From: Croceicoccus sp. YJ47
GTDB lineage: Bacteria > Pseudomonadota > Alphaproteobacteria > Sphingomonadales > Sphingomonadaceae
Direction: 5' to 3'
DNA: 64,000 bases
Assembly: GCF_016745095.1 (NCBI RefSeq)
Contig: NZ_CP067087.1
Location: 1,058,501 to 1,122,500 of the forward strand
Both the position numbers and the translations under genes were made by a program. The notes beneath the pieces were generated by a model. The model was not told where the DNA came from. It saw only the letters and a list, made by a program, of their open reading frames with translations, and did not search any database. Of this stretch, positions 56,465 through 64,000 are shown one piece after another (position 1 is the first letter of the stretch; every line of letters starts with the position of its first letter).

Positions 56465-57328
56465 TTGGCAGGCCATGATATGCGTTGCGCCACAACCGAT
56501 CGTGACCGGCACCCCGCCGCAGACCAAGGACCAGACGCCATCGCTACCGAGATCACTCTCGACCCCGCCGTAGACCCCGAAGAGACGGCCGCGCCCCCTG
56601 TGCCGCAAGGCGGGCTTGAGGTGCTGTCCATCGCCAAGAGCTACGACAAGCGGGCGGTGCTCACCGACATCTCGCTCTCCGTCGCGAAGGGCGAGGTGCT
56701 GGGCCTGCTCGGCCCCAATGGCGCGGGCAAGACGACGTGCTTCTATTCGATCATGGGGCTTGCGCGGCCCGATTCGGGGCGGGTGCTGCTCGACGGGAAC
56801 GACATCACCAACCTGCCGATGTATCGCCGCGCGATCCTCGGCCTCGGCTATCTGCCGCAGGAAACGAGCATCTTTCGCGGGATGAGCGTCGAACAGAACA
56901 TCAATTGCGTGCTCGAACTGGTGGAGCCGGACAAGCAGGTCCGCGCCGCCGAGCTGGAGCGGCTGCTCGACGAATTCGGGCTCACGCGTCTGCGCGAAAG
57001 CCCGGCGATGGCGCTTTCGGGCGGGGAACGGCGCCGCGCCGAAATCGCCCGCGCGCTTGCGGCGAAACCGTCGATCATGCTGCTCGACGAGCCTTTCGCC
57101 GGCATCGATCCCCTCTCGATCAGCGACATTCGCGATCTGGTCAAGGATCTGAAGGGGCGCGGCATCGGCGTGCTCATCACCGATCACAACGTGCGCGAAA
57201 CGCTCGAAATCGTGGACCGAGCCTGCATCATCTATGGCGGGCAGGTGCTCTTTGCCGGCAGCCCGGAGGCGCTGGTCGCCGATGAAAACGTGCGGCGGCT
57301 CTATCTCGGCGAGGGGTTCACCTTGTGA
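56465..57328 (+). CDS. lptB: Lipopolysaccharide export ABC ATPase LptB
   Basis: LptB powers LPS export with LptFG. Walker A GPNGAGKTT, Q-loop YLPQETSIFRGMS, signature LSGGERRRAEIARALA and Walker B IMLLDEPFAGIDP are in order, and ITDHNVRETLEIVDRACII completes the family pattern. The 287-residue frame carries about 45 extra acidic, Pro-rich residues at the N-terminus compared with usual LptB; no later start is available before the core. rpoN follows after 44 bases, the usual lptB-rpoN order. Confidence 0.93.
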   Translation: MAGHDMRCATTDRDRHPAADQGPDAIATEITLDPAVDPEETAAPPVPQGGLEVLSIAKSYDKRAVLTDISLSVAKGEVLGLLGPNGAGKTTCFYSIMGLARPDSGRVLLDGNDITNLPMYRRAILGLGYLPQETSIFRGMSVEQNINCVLELVEPDKQVRAAELERLLDEFGLTRLRESPAMALSGGERRRAEIARALAAKPSIMLLDEPFAGIDPLSISDIRDLVKDLKGRGIGVLITDHNVRETLEIVDRACIIYGGQVLFAGSPEALVADENVRRLYLGEGFTL

Positions 57329-57372
57329 ACTGCGTGCGCGCCCTCCTGCCGGATCCGCGCGGCTGACGTCCC

Positions 57373-58824
57373 ATGGCCATCGGCCCCCGCCTCGACATAC
57401 GGCAATCGCAATCGCTGGTGATGACACCGCAATTGCAGCAGGCGATCCGCCTGCTGACGCTGTCGAACCTGGAACTGGAAAGCCATATCGCCGACGCGGT
57501 GGCGGATAATCCGCTGCTCGAACTCGGCGATACCGGGGAGGCTGCCGCGCCGGTCCAGGCCGACGCCGAATTGCCCGATGCAGGCAGCACGAATGGCGGC
57601 GACGCACTCGACATCGCGCCCGATGCGGCGGATCGCGATTTCGACACCGGCGACGGGATCGGCGCGCGCGAGGGGGGCATGGGGCAAGGTGCCGCGTCCG
57701 ATGGCGATTTCGACTTTGCCGAACGCGCCGACGACGCCGCCACGCTGGCGCAGCATCTCCACGCGCAGATTGGCGCCGCGGACGGGACGGCGGTGCTCCG
57801 CTTCGTCGCCGGGCATCTGATCGATCATCTGGACGAGGCGGGCTACCTCGTCGGCGACCTTGGCGACATCGCCGCCACGCTCGGCATCGAGCTCGACGAG
57901 GCGGAGCGGGCGCTGGCGCTGCTGCAGACGCTCGACCCGACGGGGGTCGGTGCGCGCTCCTTGTCCGAATGTCTCGCGCTACAGGCGAAGGAGGCCGATC
58001 GCCACGACCCGTGCATGGCGGCGCTGCTCGCCAATCTGGACCTGCTTGCGCAGGGAAATCTCGCGCATCTTCGCCGGATTTGCCGCGTCGATGACGACGA
58101 CCTTGCCGACATGATCGCCGAATTGCGGCGCTACGATCCCAAACCGGGGCACCGCTTTGGCGGCGGGGCGGCGACGCCGGTGGTGCCCGACGTGCTTATC
58201 CGCCGCGAAAAAGGCGGTTGGGGCGTGGCCATCAACCGCCGCACGCTGCCCCGGCTCGTCATCAATCGCGACTATTACGTGCAGATGAAACGCCACTGCC
58301 GCGACCGCGCCGCCCAAGGCTGGCTGGGTGAAAAACTGACCGACGCGAACTGGCTCACCCGCGCCCTGGATCAGCGGCAGCGCACCATATTGAAGGTGGC
58401 GCATGAAATCGTGCGGCGGCAGGACGGGTTTTTTCGCCGCGGCGTGTCCGCGCTCGTCCCGCTCACCCTGCGCGAGGTGGCGGAAAAGGTCGAATTGCAC
58501 GAATCGACGATCAGCCGGGTGACGTCGAACAAGTTCCTGCATTGCGAGCGCGGCACGTTCGAACTGAAATATTTCTTCGGTTCGGGCGTCGCCCATGCCG
58601 ACGGCGAGGGCGGCGCCTCCGCCGAGGCGGTGAAGGCCGCCATTCGCCAGCTTTGCGATGCGGAGGACCCGAAGAAGATCCTGTCGGACGATGCGCTGGT
58701 CGAATGCCTCAAGGATCGCGGCTATACGCTCGCCCGCCGGACGGTCGCGAAATACAGGGAGGCGATCGGCATCGGCTCCTCGGTCCAGCGGCGGCGCCTC
58801 AAACGGATCGCCGCCAGCCGGTAA
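57373..58824 (+). CDS. rpoN: RNA polymerase sigma-54 factor
   Basis: The 483-residue sigma-54 protein has the Gln/Leu-rich activator region I ([20 protein letters not shown]), an acidic region II, a core-binding region ([20 protein letters not shown]), and a C-terminal helix-turn-helix ending in the RpoN box ([14 protein letters not shown]). It reads -24/-12 promoters with enhancer-binding activators; none is seen in this window. Confidence 0.96.
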   Translation: MAIGPRLDIRQSQSLVMTPQLQQAIRLLTLSNLELESHIADAVADNPLLELGDTGEAAAPVQADAELPDAGSTNGGDALDIAPDAADRDFDTGDGIGAREGGMGQGAASDGDFDFAERADDAATLAQHLHAQIGAADGTAVLRFVAGHLIDHLDEAGYLVGDLGDIAATLGIELDEAERALALLQTLDPTGVGARSLSECLALQAKEADRHDPCMAALLANLDLLAQGNLAHLRRICRVDDDDLADMIAELRRYDPKPGHRFGGGAATPVVPDVLIRREKGGWGVAINRRTLPRLVINRDYYVQMKRHCRDRAAQGWLGEKLTDANWLTRALDQRQRTILKVAHEIVRRQDGFFRRGVSALVPLTLREVAEKVELHESTISRVTSNKFLHCERGTFELKYFFGSGVAHADGEGGASAEAVKAAIRQLCDAEDPKKILSDDALVECLKDRGYTLARRTVAKYREAIGIGSSVQRRRLKRIAASR

Positions 58825-59075
58825 TCCGCCCCCCGCAACGCGCGTCGCGCGGCGATAATCCTCCGTTTCGGACCTTGCCCGAAGTGGCGCAATCCGGGGG
58901 AACAGAGCGAATTTTCGGGCACACAACACCTACGCTTCAGTGCCTTGGGTCCATTTCACACCTTATTAACCTTTGTCGCCCATCATTTGTATGGTTAATT
59001 CGGGGCACTGGCTCTTCCAGATCGGGGACTACGGCGATCGCGGGTTGGGGCGATACGAAACAGGGAAGCGACATC
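58825..59075. promoter_or_regulatory. ctrA upstream region with inverted TTAACC/GGTTAA half-sites
   Basis: No gene fits here. TTAACC (58966-58971) and GGTTAA (58993-58998) face each other across 21 bases about 80-110 bases before ctrA. Each contains a CtrA half-site TTAA, but no full TTAA-N7-TTAA is present. Autoregulation is plausible from family knowledge but not shown. Confidence 0.4.
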
Positions 59076-59771
59076 ATGCGGATTTTGTTGATCGAAGACG
59101 AACCGACCACGGCAAAGGCGATCGAGCTCATGCTGGGGGGCGAAGGCTTCAACGTCTATCAGACCGATCTTGGCGAAGAGGGCCTCGATCTCGGGCGGCT
59201 CTACGATTACGACATCATCCTGCTCGATCTCAACCTGCCCGACATGCACGGGTACGACGTGCTCAAGAAACTGCGCGTCGCCAAGGTGCAGACGCCCGTT
59301 CTCATCCTTTCGGGCATCGCCGAAATGGATTCCAAGATCCGCAGCTTCGGCTTTGGCGCCGACGATTACGTGACCAAGCCGTTTCACAAGGACGAGCTGA
59401 TCGCGCGCATCCATGCCGTCGTTCGCCGGTCTAAGGGGCATTCGCAATCGGTGATCCGGACCGGCAAGCTCGCCGTCAATCTCGATACCAAGACGGTCGA
59501 GGTGGCAGGCTCGCGCGTGCATCTCACCGGCAAGGAATATGCCATGCTGGAGCTGATGTCGCTGCGCAAGGGCACGACGCTGACGAAGGAAATGTTCCTT
59601 AACCACCTGTACAACGGCATGGACGAGCCGGAGTTGAAGATCATCGACGTCTTCATCTGCAAGCTGCGCAAGAAGCTGTCGATGGCGTGCGACGGGGAAA
59701 ACTATATCGAGACCGTTTGGGGCCGCGGCTATGTCCTGCGCGACCCGGCCCAGGAGGCGGAGGCGGCCTGA
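59076..59771 (+). CDS. ctrA: Cell-cycle response regulator CtrA
   Basis: This OmpR-type regulator has 231 residues. The receiver domain begins [20 protein letters not shown], with phosphoacceptor Asp in [11 protein letters not shown] and Lys in [13 protein letters not shown]. The winged-helix domain has [19 protein letters not shown] and [14 protein letters not shown]. This N-terminus and core are distinctive of CtrA, the master cell-cycle or motility regulator of Alphaproteobacteria. The start at 59076 gives the conserved N-terminus. A single gene with its own upstream region. Confidence 0.95.
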   Translation: MRILLIEDEPTTAKAIELMLGGEGFNVYQTDLGEEGLDLGRLYDYDIILLDLNLPDMHGYDVLKKLRVAKVQTPVLILSGIAEMDSKIRSFGFGADDYVTKPFHKDELIARIHAVVRRSKGHSQSVIRTGKLAVNLDTKTVEVAGSRVHLTGKEYAMLELMSLRKGTTLTKEMFLNHLYNGMDEPELKIIDVFICKLRKKLSMACDGENYIETVWGRGYVLRDPAQEAEAA

Positions 59772-59847
59772 CTCCCGACAAAGCGGGCGGGGGAAGCCCG
59801 GGCGATCGCATCTCGACGCGGCGCGTGCCACCCGCTATCGGCGCGGC

Positions 59848-60564
59848 ATGACGGCGAACAAGGAAGGCGATCCCCTCACGCTCAACCGGCTTTATGGCCG
59901 GTCCAAGGGGAAGAAACTGCGCAGCGGGCAGCAGCATCTGCTCGACGAACTCTATCCGCAGATCGCGGTGCCGGACGACGGGCCGATCACCGCGGCGGGC
60001 CTGTTCGGAAGCGATCGCCCTTTGCATTTCGAAATCGGCTTCGGTTCGGGTGAGCATATGGCAGGGCGTGCCGACATGCTCCCCGATCATGGGTTTATCG
60101 GGGCGGAACCCTTCGTGAACGGCGTGGTCGGCGCGCTGCTCCATGTGCGGGAGCGGACATTGCCGAACGTGCGGCTGCACATGGGCGACGCGCTGCAGGT
60201 GCTCGACCGGGTTCCCGATGGCGCGCTGTCCTTCTGCTATCTGCTGCATCCCGATCCCTGGCCGAAGGCGCGCCATGCGAAGCGCCGGATGATGAACGAC
60301 GGCCCGGTCGACCTCATCGCGCGCAAGCTGAAGCCGGGCGGCGAATTCCGGTTCGGCACCGACCATCCGATCTATCTGCGCCACGCATTGCTGGTGATGC
60401 AGCGCCATACCGGGCGCTTCGAATGGCTGTGCGACAAGCCCGCCGATTTCCAGGTGCGGCCGGGCGGCTGGCCCGAAACGCGATACGAGGCAAAGGCCCG
60501 GCGCCAGGGGCACGAAGTCTGGTACTTTCGATTCAGACGACGCCAAAGTACGAAATCGTTGTAA
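59848..60564 (+). CDS. trmB: tRNA (guanine-N7)-methyltransferase
   Basis: TrmB makes m7G46 in tRNA. The 238-residue protein has FEIGFGSGEHM (SAM site), LHPDPWPKARHAKRRM (the family signature) and FRFGTDHPIYLRHAL. The C-terminal tail RRRQSTKSL follows the conserved VWYFRFRR and may have been altered by integration next to it. It is the last core gene before the integrase. Confidence 0.94.
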   Translation: MTANKEGDPLTLNRLYGRSKGKKLRSGQQHLLDELYPQIAVPDDGPITAAGLFGSDRPLHFEIGFGSGEHMAGRADMLPDHGFIGAEPFVNGVVGALLHVRERTLPNVRLHMGDALQVLDRVPDGALSFCYLLHPDPWPKARHAKRRMMNDGPVDLIARKLKPGGEFRFGTDHPIYLRHALLVMQRHTGRFEWLCDKPADFQVRPGGWPETRYEAKARRQGHEVWYFRFRRRQSTKSL

Positions 60565-60576
60565 AACAATGTACTT
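60546..60576. repeat. Hairpin straddling the trmB stop, candidate attachment region
   Basis: AAGTAC and GTACTT form perfect arms, and TTGT-AAA-ACAA forms an inner palindrome, across the trmB stop codon. The position directly ahead of an integrase gene fits either a terminator remnant or an integration core. The far end of the element is outside the window, so the attachment repeat cannot be confirmed. Confidence 0.35.
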
Positions 60577-60673
60577 AGCAGATTCACCCTACGCCAGAAT
60601 TGCCTCCATTTCGCCCCTTTTTCCTCTTGCGTGATTGCCCGGTGATTGCCAGAAAAGGGACACGAGGTTTCGG

Positions 60674-61918
60674 ATGGCAACAGGAAAAATCACGAAAAAA
60701 TCGATAGATGCGCTCGAGCCGAGCAGCGCGAGCCAGCTCCTTTGGGATACCGACCTCAAAGGATTCGGTGCGAAAATCACTCCAGCTGGCTCGATATCCT
60801 ATGTGCTGCAGTTCCGGATGGGCGGCCGTGAAGCTCGAACAAGACGCTACACAATCGGGCCGCACGGGTCGCCGTGGACACCGACGACAGCGAGAGCGGA
60901 AGCAGAGCGCCTTCAGTTGCTAATTGCGCAAGGTATCGATCCTGTAGACGACGACAAGCGGAGGCGCCGCGAATCCATCGATCTCGCATTCGACAACTAC
61001 GCGTCGCATTTCGCTCGGTCCTGCAAGGGCGTTGGCTGGGCGAGGCTCGTTGAACGCGTCATCCGGCTTTATCTTGAACCGGTTATCGGGAAAAAGCCGC
61101 TTCCCCGAATTTCGAGGTCGGACATCGTAGCCGTTCTGGACAACATGCCCGAGGAACAGGTTGCCAATCGCCGGAATGTCTTCGCTGTCATGCGGCGGCT
61201 CTTTCGCTGGGCGGTCAGTCGCGGCGATATCGAGCGCAGCCCGATGGAGGGGATGGAAACGCCGCCCCCGGTCAAGCCGCGAGATCGTTGGCTTAAGGAT
61301 AATGAGCTGCGGCTCGTCTGGAATGCGGCTCCTCAATGTCATCCCTGCTTCGGGCCGATCGTTCACTTGCTCATTGCCACCGGACAGCGCCGCGAAGAGG
61401 TCTCGGGAATGCATTGGCAGGAACTTGATCGGAGCGAGCGGTTGTGGACGCTTCCAGGCTCACGAACCAAAAACGGTGAGCCGAACTCGATCCCGTTAAA
61501 CGATCTTGCGATCGCAGAACTGGACCGGCAGGCGCGCAGCGACATCTGGCCGCGCAAAGGCAGGATATTTGCAACATCGACCGGAGCGGGTTTCACGGGC
61601 TACGCCAAGGGCAAGAATACGCTTGATAGCGCAATCGAGGCGGAACAGGGGGATCCGTTACCTGCTTGGCGGTTACACGATCTGAGACGAACGCTTGCCA
61701 CTAACTTCCAGCGTCTGGGTGTGCGGTTTGAGGTCACCGAGGCTGTGCTCAACCACGTCGGCGGCTCGCGTGCAGGTGTTGCTGGAGTCTATCAGCGGCA
61801 TGACTGGAAGGACGAAAAGCGCGAAGCCCTGGATGACTGGAACAGCCATCTAGTGCAAATCCTCTCTGCATCAGGTTCATTGGAGAGCGAGAGCGGATCG
61901 AATTCTACAGGAGGCTGA
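60674..61918 (+). CDS. Tyrosine site-specific integrase
   Basis: The 414-residue phage/island integrase has an N-terminal DUF4102-type arm-binding domain (LWDTDLKGFGAKITPAGSIS), a core-binding helical region, and a catalytic domain with Arg in TGQRREEVSG, HDLRRT, LNHVGGS and the nucleophilic Tyr in GVYQRHDW. Start at 60674. It lies 109 bases after trmB, and composition from here on is visibly less GC-rich, the sign of a mobile segment that runs off the window. Confidence 0.93.
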   Translation: MATGKITKKSIDALEPSSASQLLWDTDLKGFGAKITPAGSISYVLQFRMGGREARTRRYTIGPHGSPWTPTTARAEAERLQLLIAQGIDPVDDDKRRRRESIDLAFDNYASHFARSCKGVGWARLVERVIRLYLEPVIGKKPLPRISRSDIVAVLDNMPEEQVANRRNVFAVMRRLFRWAVSRGDIERSPMEGMETPPPVKPRDRWLKDNELRLVWNAAPQCHPCFGPIVHLLIATGQRREEVSGMHWQELDRSERLWTLPGSRTKNGEPNSIPLNDLAIAELDRQARSDIWPRKGRIFATSTGAGFTGYAKGKNTLDSAIEAEQGDPLPAWRLHDLRRTLATNFQRLGVRFEVTEAVLNHVGGSRAGVAGVYQRHDWKDEKREALDDWNSHLVQILSASGSLESESGSNSTGG

Positions 61919-62492
61919 TGAGTTGCGACGCCGCCGAGCGGCACTGCTCGTGGTACCTGCGTATCGCTTCGAGCTGCTCACCTCGAGTTGCTGTTAGACT
62001 GGCCTCGATCCGATTGAGCATATCAATCGCTTTCGGCAAAACCTGCGGTTCGAGCTTCCTGACAGGATGAAGGCGCTCGTTTATCCTATCGACCAGATAG
62101 GCGAGATAGCCGTTGCCTGATCCGCGCGCGAGACCCAGATAAGCCGCGGCCAGGCGGTCGGGATAGGTATCAGAAGAGGGTTGATCATCTCTTTGGGCCT
62201 CCGTCGAGGTGTTTTCCGACAATGAAGTTTCGAGAAGCAGCGCATTCACATTGAGGATATCCCGCAAAGCTTGCTCGGTCAGGACATGAACCCGGAACCC
62301 TTCTCCGGGGGTCAGGTCGACTAGGCCTTCCCCAACGAGCTGGTTCAGGCTGTCCCGTACGGGCGTCATGCTCACTCCGAAGTCGTCGGCGAGCCGCATT
62401 GCCTCCAGCTTCGTTCCGCCTCGCCATGCTCCCTCCATCAGTGCCCGCTTGAGGCGGCAATAGGTGGGTTCGAGAACGTGCGCGGGGCTCAC
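61905..62492 (-). CDS. GntR family regulator
   Basis: The 195-residue protein has an N-terminal GntR winged helix (LKRALMEGAWRGGTKLEAMRLADDFGVSMTPVRDSLNQLVGEGLV, split about residues 13-60) and a helical C-terminus of FCD type, shortened relative to many. The GTG start overlaps the phyH stop (GTGA), so it is translationally coupled as third gene of the luxI-phyH-gntR operon. Its C-terminus overlaps the integrase tail by 14 bases. Confidence 0.8.
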   Translation of the reverse strand: MSPAHVLEPTYCRLKRALMEGAWRGGTKLEAMRLADDFGVSMTPVRDSLNQLVGEGLVDLTPGEGFRVHVLTEQALRDILNVNALLLETSLSENTSTEAQRDDQPSSDTYPDRLAAAYLGLARGSGNGYLAYLVDRINERLHPVRKLEPQVLPKAIDMLNRIEASLTATRGEQLEAIRRYHEQCRSAASQLISLL

Positions 62493-63355
62493 GACCGATA
62501 ACGCTGCGCTTCGGCAAATTCGCGAACGGCATCCTCCTGGTCCGGACGCAGGCCATCGGTAGCCTGCGGATAATCGGGCACATCGCCGCGAAGAAGGATC
62601 GAAGGACATTGCCCCTCAAAATTTCCGAGATTGGGGCGATGCTGGATATATCCCGCCAGCTCGGCGAGCTCAGGCGAGAAGGTTTTGGCGATCTGTGGCG
62701 GATAAGCTAGCCAGAGGTTTTCATAGGGTTTGAGCCAGCCGAGGCTGTAACCGATCACGACGCCGCGTCGGACTGTATTCGTATGATTTGGCCCGGCACC
62801 GTGCACGGTCGATCCTAGGAAGCAGATCGCGTCTCCGGGTCCGCATTCGGCCACTATCGGATCATCGAGTTGATCGAGACTTTCGATCACTTGCTTGTGC
62901 GTACCGGGATATATGCGCGTTGCGCCGTTTTCGGCGGTGAACTCGGTGAGCGGCCAGATGACGTTGAGGAGATATTCGTGATCGCCTTTGCGGCCTGCCC
63001 ACATGTCGTGATCGCAATGCGGAAATTGTTCGATCTCTCCGGGATGGATGGCGATGGCCTGCGCGACATTAAGCTGGATCTTGTCGCAGGCGTCGCCGAG
63101 TATTTCCCGAGCGATTGCCAGGACCAGAGGCTGGAGCACGAGATCGCTCGCCCACCGTGACCGGCGTAGCAATCCCCCGAAACGCTGGGTCCGGCGCCCG
63201 TAGAAGTCGCCTTTGCCCGTCGGCGTTTTCTCGAATGCATCTTCAAGGTCCGCATCGAGCCCGGCTATAGTGGCATCGGGCATCAGGCGAGGGATTATGC
63301 AGTAGCCATCGGACCGTAGTTGCTCCAGCCATGGGGTGTGCGCTTTGTCGGTCAT
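62489..63355 (-). CDS. Phytanoyl-CoA dioxygenase (PhyH) family 2-oxoglutarate oxygenase
   Basis: The 288-residue protein carries the iron facial triad His-x-Asp in FPHCDHDMW and a distal His in GSTVHGAGPNHT, and a 2-oxoglutarate-binding Arg region VRRGVVIGYS. The family hydroxylates acyl or other small molecules with Fe(II) and 2-oxoglutarate. It is coupled by ATGA to an acyl-homoserine lactone synthase gene and by GTGA to a GntR regulator, so a signal-modifying role is likely but not proved. Confidence 0.85.
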   Translation of the reverse strand: MTDKAHTPWLEQLRSDGYCIIPRLMPDATIAGLDADLEDAFEKTPTGKGDFYGRRTQRFGGLLRRSRWASDLVLQPLVLAIAREILGDACDKIQLNVAQAIAIHPGEIEQFPHCDHDMWAGRKGDHEYLLNVIWPLTEFTAENGATRIYPGTHKQVIESLDQLDDPIVAECGPGDAICFLGSTVHGAGPNHTNTVRRGVVIGYSLGWLKPYENLWLAYPPQIAKTFSPELAELAGYIQHRPNLGNFEGQCPSILLRGDVPDYPQATDGLRPDQEDAVREFAEAQRYRS

Positions 63356-63978
63356 GCGGCCAGCTCCATGCTGGCATTGGCGATGCGGTATGCCTCGCCG
63401 CCGTAGATGCCGGTGCTTTCAAGATCCTCGCGCGTATTTTGATCGATTTTAATCTGCAGTGCGACCAATTCTTGACCATCGATTACTTCGCCCGGTCCGA
63501 GCGGATGGCATTGCCAGCCGAAGTCTGCGATCTGCCGGAACCAGGGCATCGGAGCCACAGCCGTGTAGCCTGCAATCCCGTTCGCCAAGGCATGGTCGGC
63601 CAGCGCAGAGACAAGTTGGTTGCGGGCCTTGCGCCGATCGCCGCGCGGTAGCGTTGGCTCGATACAGAAGCGGGTCATCTCGCGGAAATTGCCATGCAAT
63701 GGGACAGGCCCGGCACACAGATGCGGGAACAGATCTTTGAGAATATGAGGGCCATCAGACCTCAGCAACCGCGCCGAAGCCCGGTGTCCGAAATCGTTGT
63801 CGGTCAGAACCAGATAGCTGGCTGACGGCGTGTCGAACTGATCGATTTCGTAGGCGTCCTCCAGAACGGGCACATCCCATTTGAGGAGGTCAACGAAGAC
63901 CCGCTTGCGCGCCTCGAACATTACGCGAAGTGCCGGATCGGCGAGACTGGCGCGAATTGCGCCCATTGATTGCTGCAT
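63352..63978 (-). CDS. LuxI-type acyl-homoserine lactone synthase
   Basis: The 208-residue product has the LuxI conserved elements: FEARKRVFVDLLKWDVP (Arg and Trp near the N-terminus), YEIDQFDTPSASYLV, RLLRSDGPHILKDLFPHLC and REMTRFCIEP. This enzyme makes AHL signals from SAM and an acyl donor. The ATG at 63978 has AGGTGG ahead; an in-frame TTG at 63993 is further out. No luxR gene is in the window; it may lie beyond the end. Confidence 0.88.
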   Translation of the reverse strand: MQQSMGAIRASLADPALRVMFEARKRVFVDLLKWDVPVLEDAYEIDQFDTPSASYLVLTDNDFGHRASARLLRSDGPHILKDLFPHLCAGPVPLHGNFREMTRFCIEPTLPRGDRRKARNQLVSALADHALANGIAGYTAVAPMPWFRQIADFGWQCHPLGPGEVIDGQELVALQIKIDQNTREDLESTGIYGGEAYRIANASMELAA

Positions 63979-64000
63979 TGGGTCCACCTGCAAGATTGAT

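Noticed and set aside
1-64000. CRISPR array, rRNA or tRNA genes
   Set aside because: No regularly spaced repeats, ribosomal RNA segments or cloverleaf-forming tRNA sequences were recognised on either strand by reading.

Overview
The window is high-GC chromosomal DNA from an alphaproteobacterium, most likely of the order Sphingomonadales. The basis is a CtrA-type cell-cycle regulator, a DUF4167 protein beside lnt-metK, scoAB, a sphingomonad-style TonB-dependent receptor with Rieske oxygenases, frequent GTG/TTG starts and ATGA/GTGA/TTGA gene overlaps. Genus is not determinable from the sequence alone. No rRNA, tRNA, CRISPR array or insertion sequence was recognised.

Layout. 0-25 kb is mostly core: secB, murJ, trpS, a DUF4136 lipoprotein, murA and galU (divergent), a 1240-residue hybrid histidine kinase, an M23 peptidase, a DUF455 protein-bcp-glnE operon, scoAB-gpx, an S9 peptidase gene broken by an amber codon, a GH24 lysozyme, metK, lnt and DUF4167. 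25.1-46.9 kb is a catabolic island lying between DUF4167 and prmC. 46.9-60.6 kb returns to core: prmC-prfA-hisS, an M61 peptidase, ppa, a BON-MscS channel, pmbA/tldD, lptB-rpoN, ctrA and trmB. From 60.6 kb to the end is a visibly more AT-rich segment opening with a tyrosine integrase directly after trmB and carrying a luxI-phyH-gntR operon.

The island encodes an AMP-forming acyl-CoA ligase, three Rieske oxygenase alpha subunits, a thioesterase, a MaoC-type hydratase, an acyl-CoA dehydrogenase, a family III CoA-transferase, a DUF35 protein paired with a cysteine-less SCP-x-type thiolase homologue, three SDRs, a crotonase, a VOC protein, two ABM-fold proteins, a PQQ-cytochrome c dehydrogenase, a TonB receptor and one TetR regulator. 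Read together: uptake through the receptor, alcohol oxidation in the periplasm, CoA activation, ring oxygenation, and chain shortening by dehydrogenation, hydration and retro-aldol cleavage. The substrate is not identified; a hydrophobic aromatic or alicyclic (steroid-, terpenoid- or arylalkanoate-like) acid is the best inference.

The most striking signal is a 16-bp inverted repeat, RACA-NN-CATG-NN-TGTT, usually flanked by A/T tracts. It occurs eight times, in the five intergenic gaps from which the island's nine apparent transcription units start, including just ahead of the tetR gene. This looks like the operator of a self-contained regulon. A second notable item is the luxI-phyH-gntR operon, which suggests a tailored acyl-homoserine lactone signal. 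Several island genes carry one- or two-base indels or an in-frame TAG. These are either real decay or assembly errors, and reads are needed to decide.
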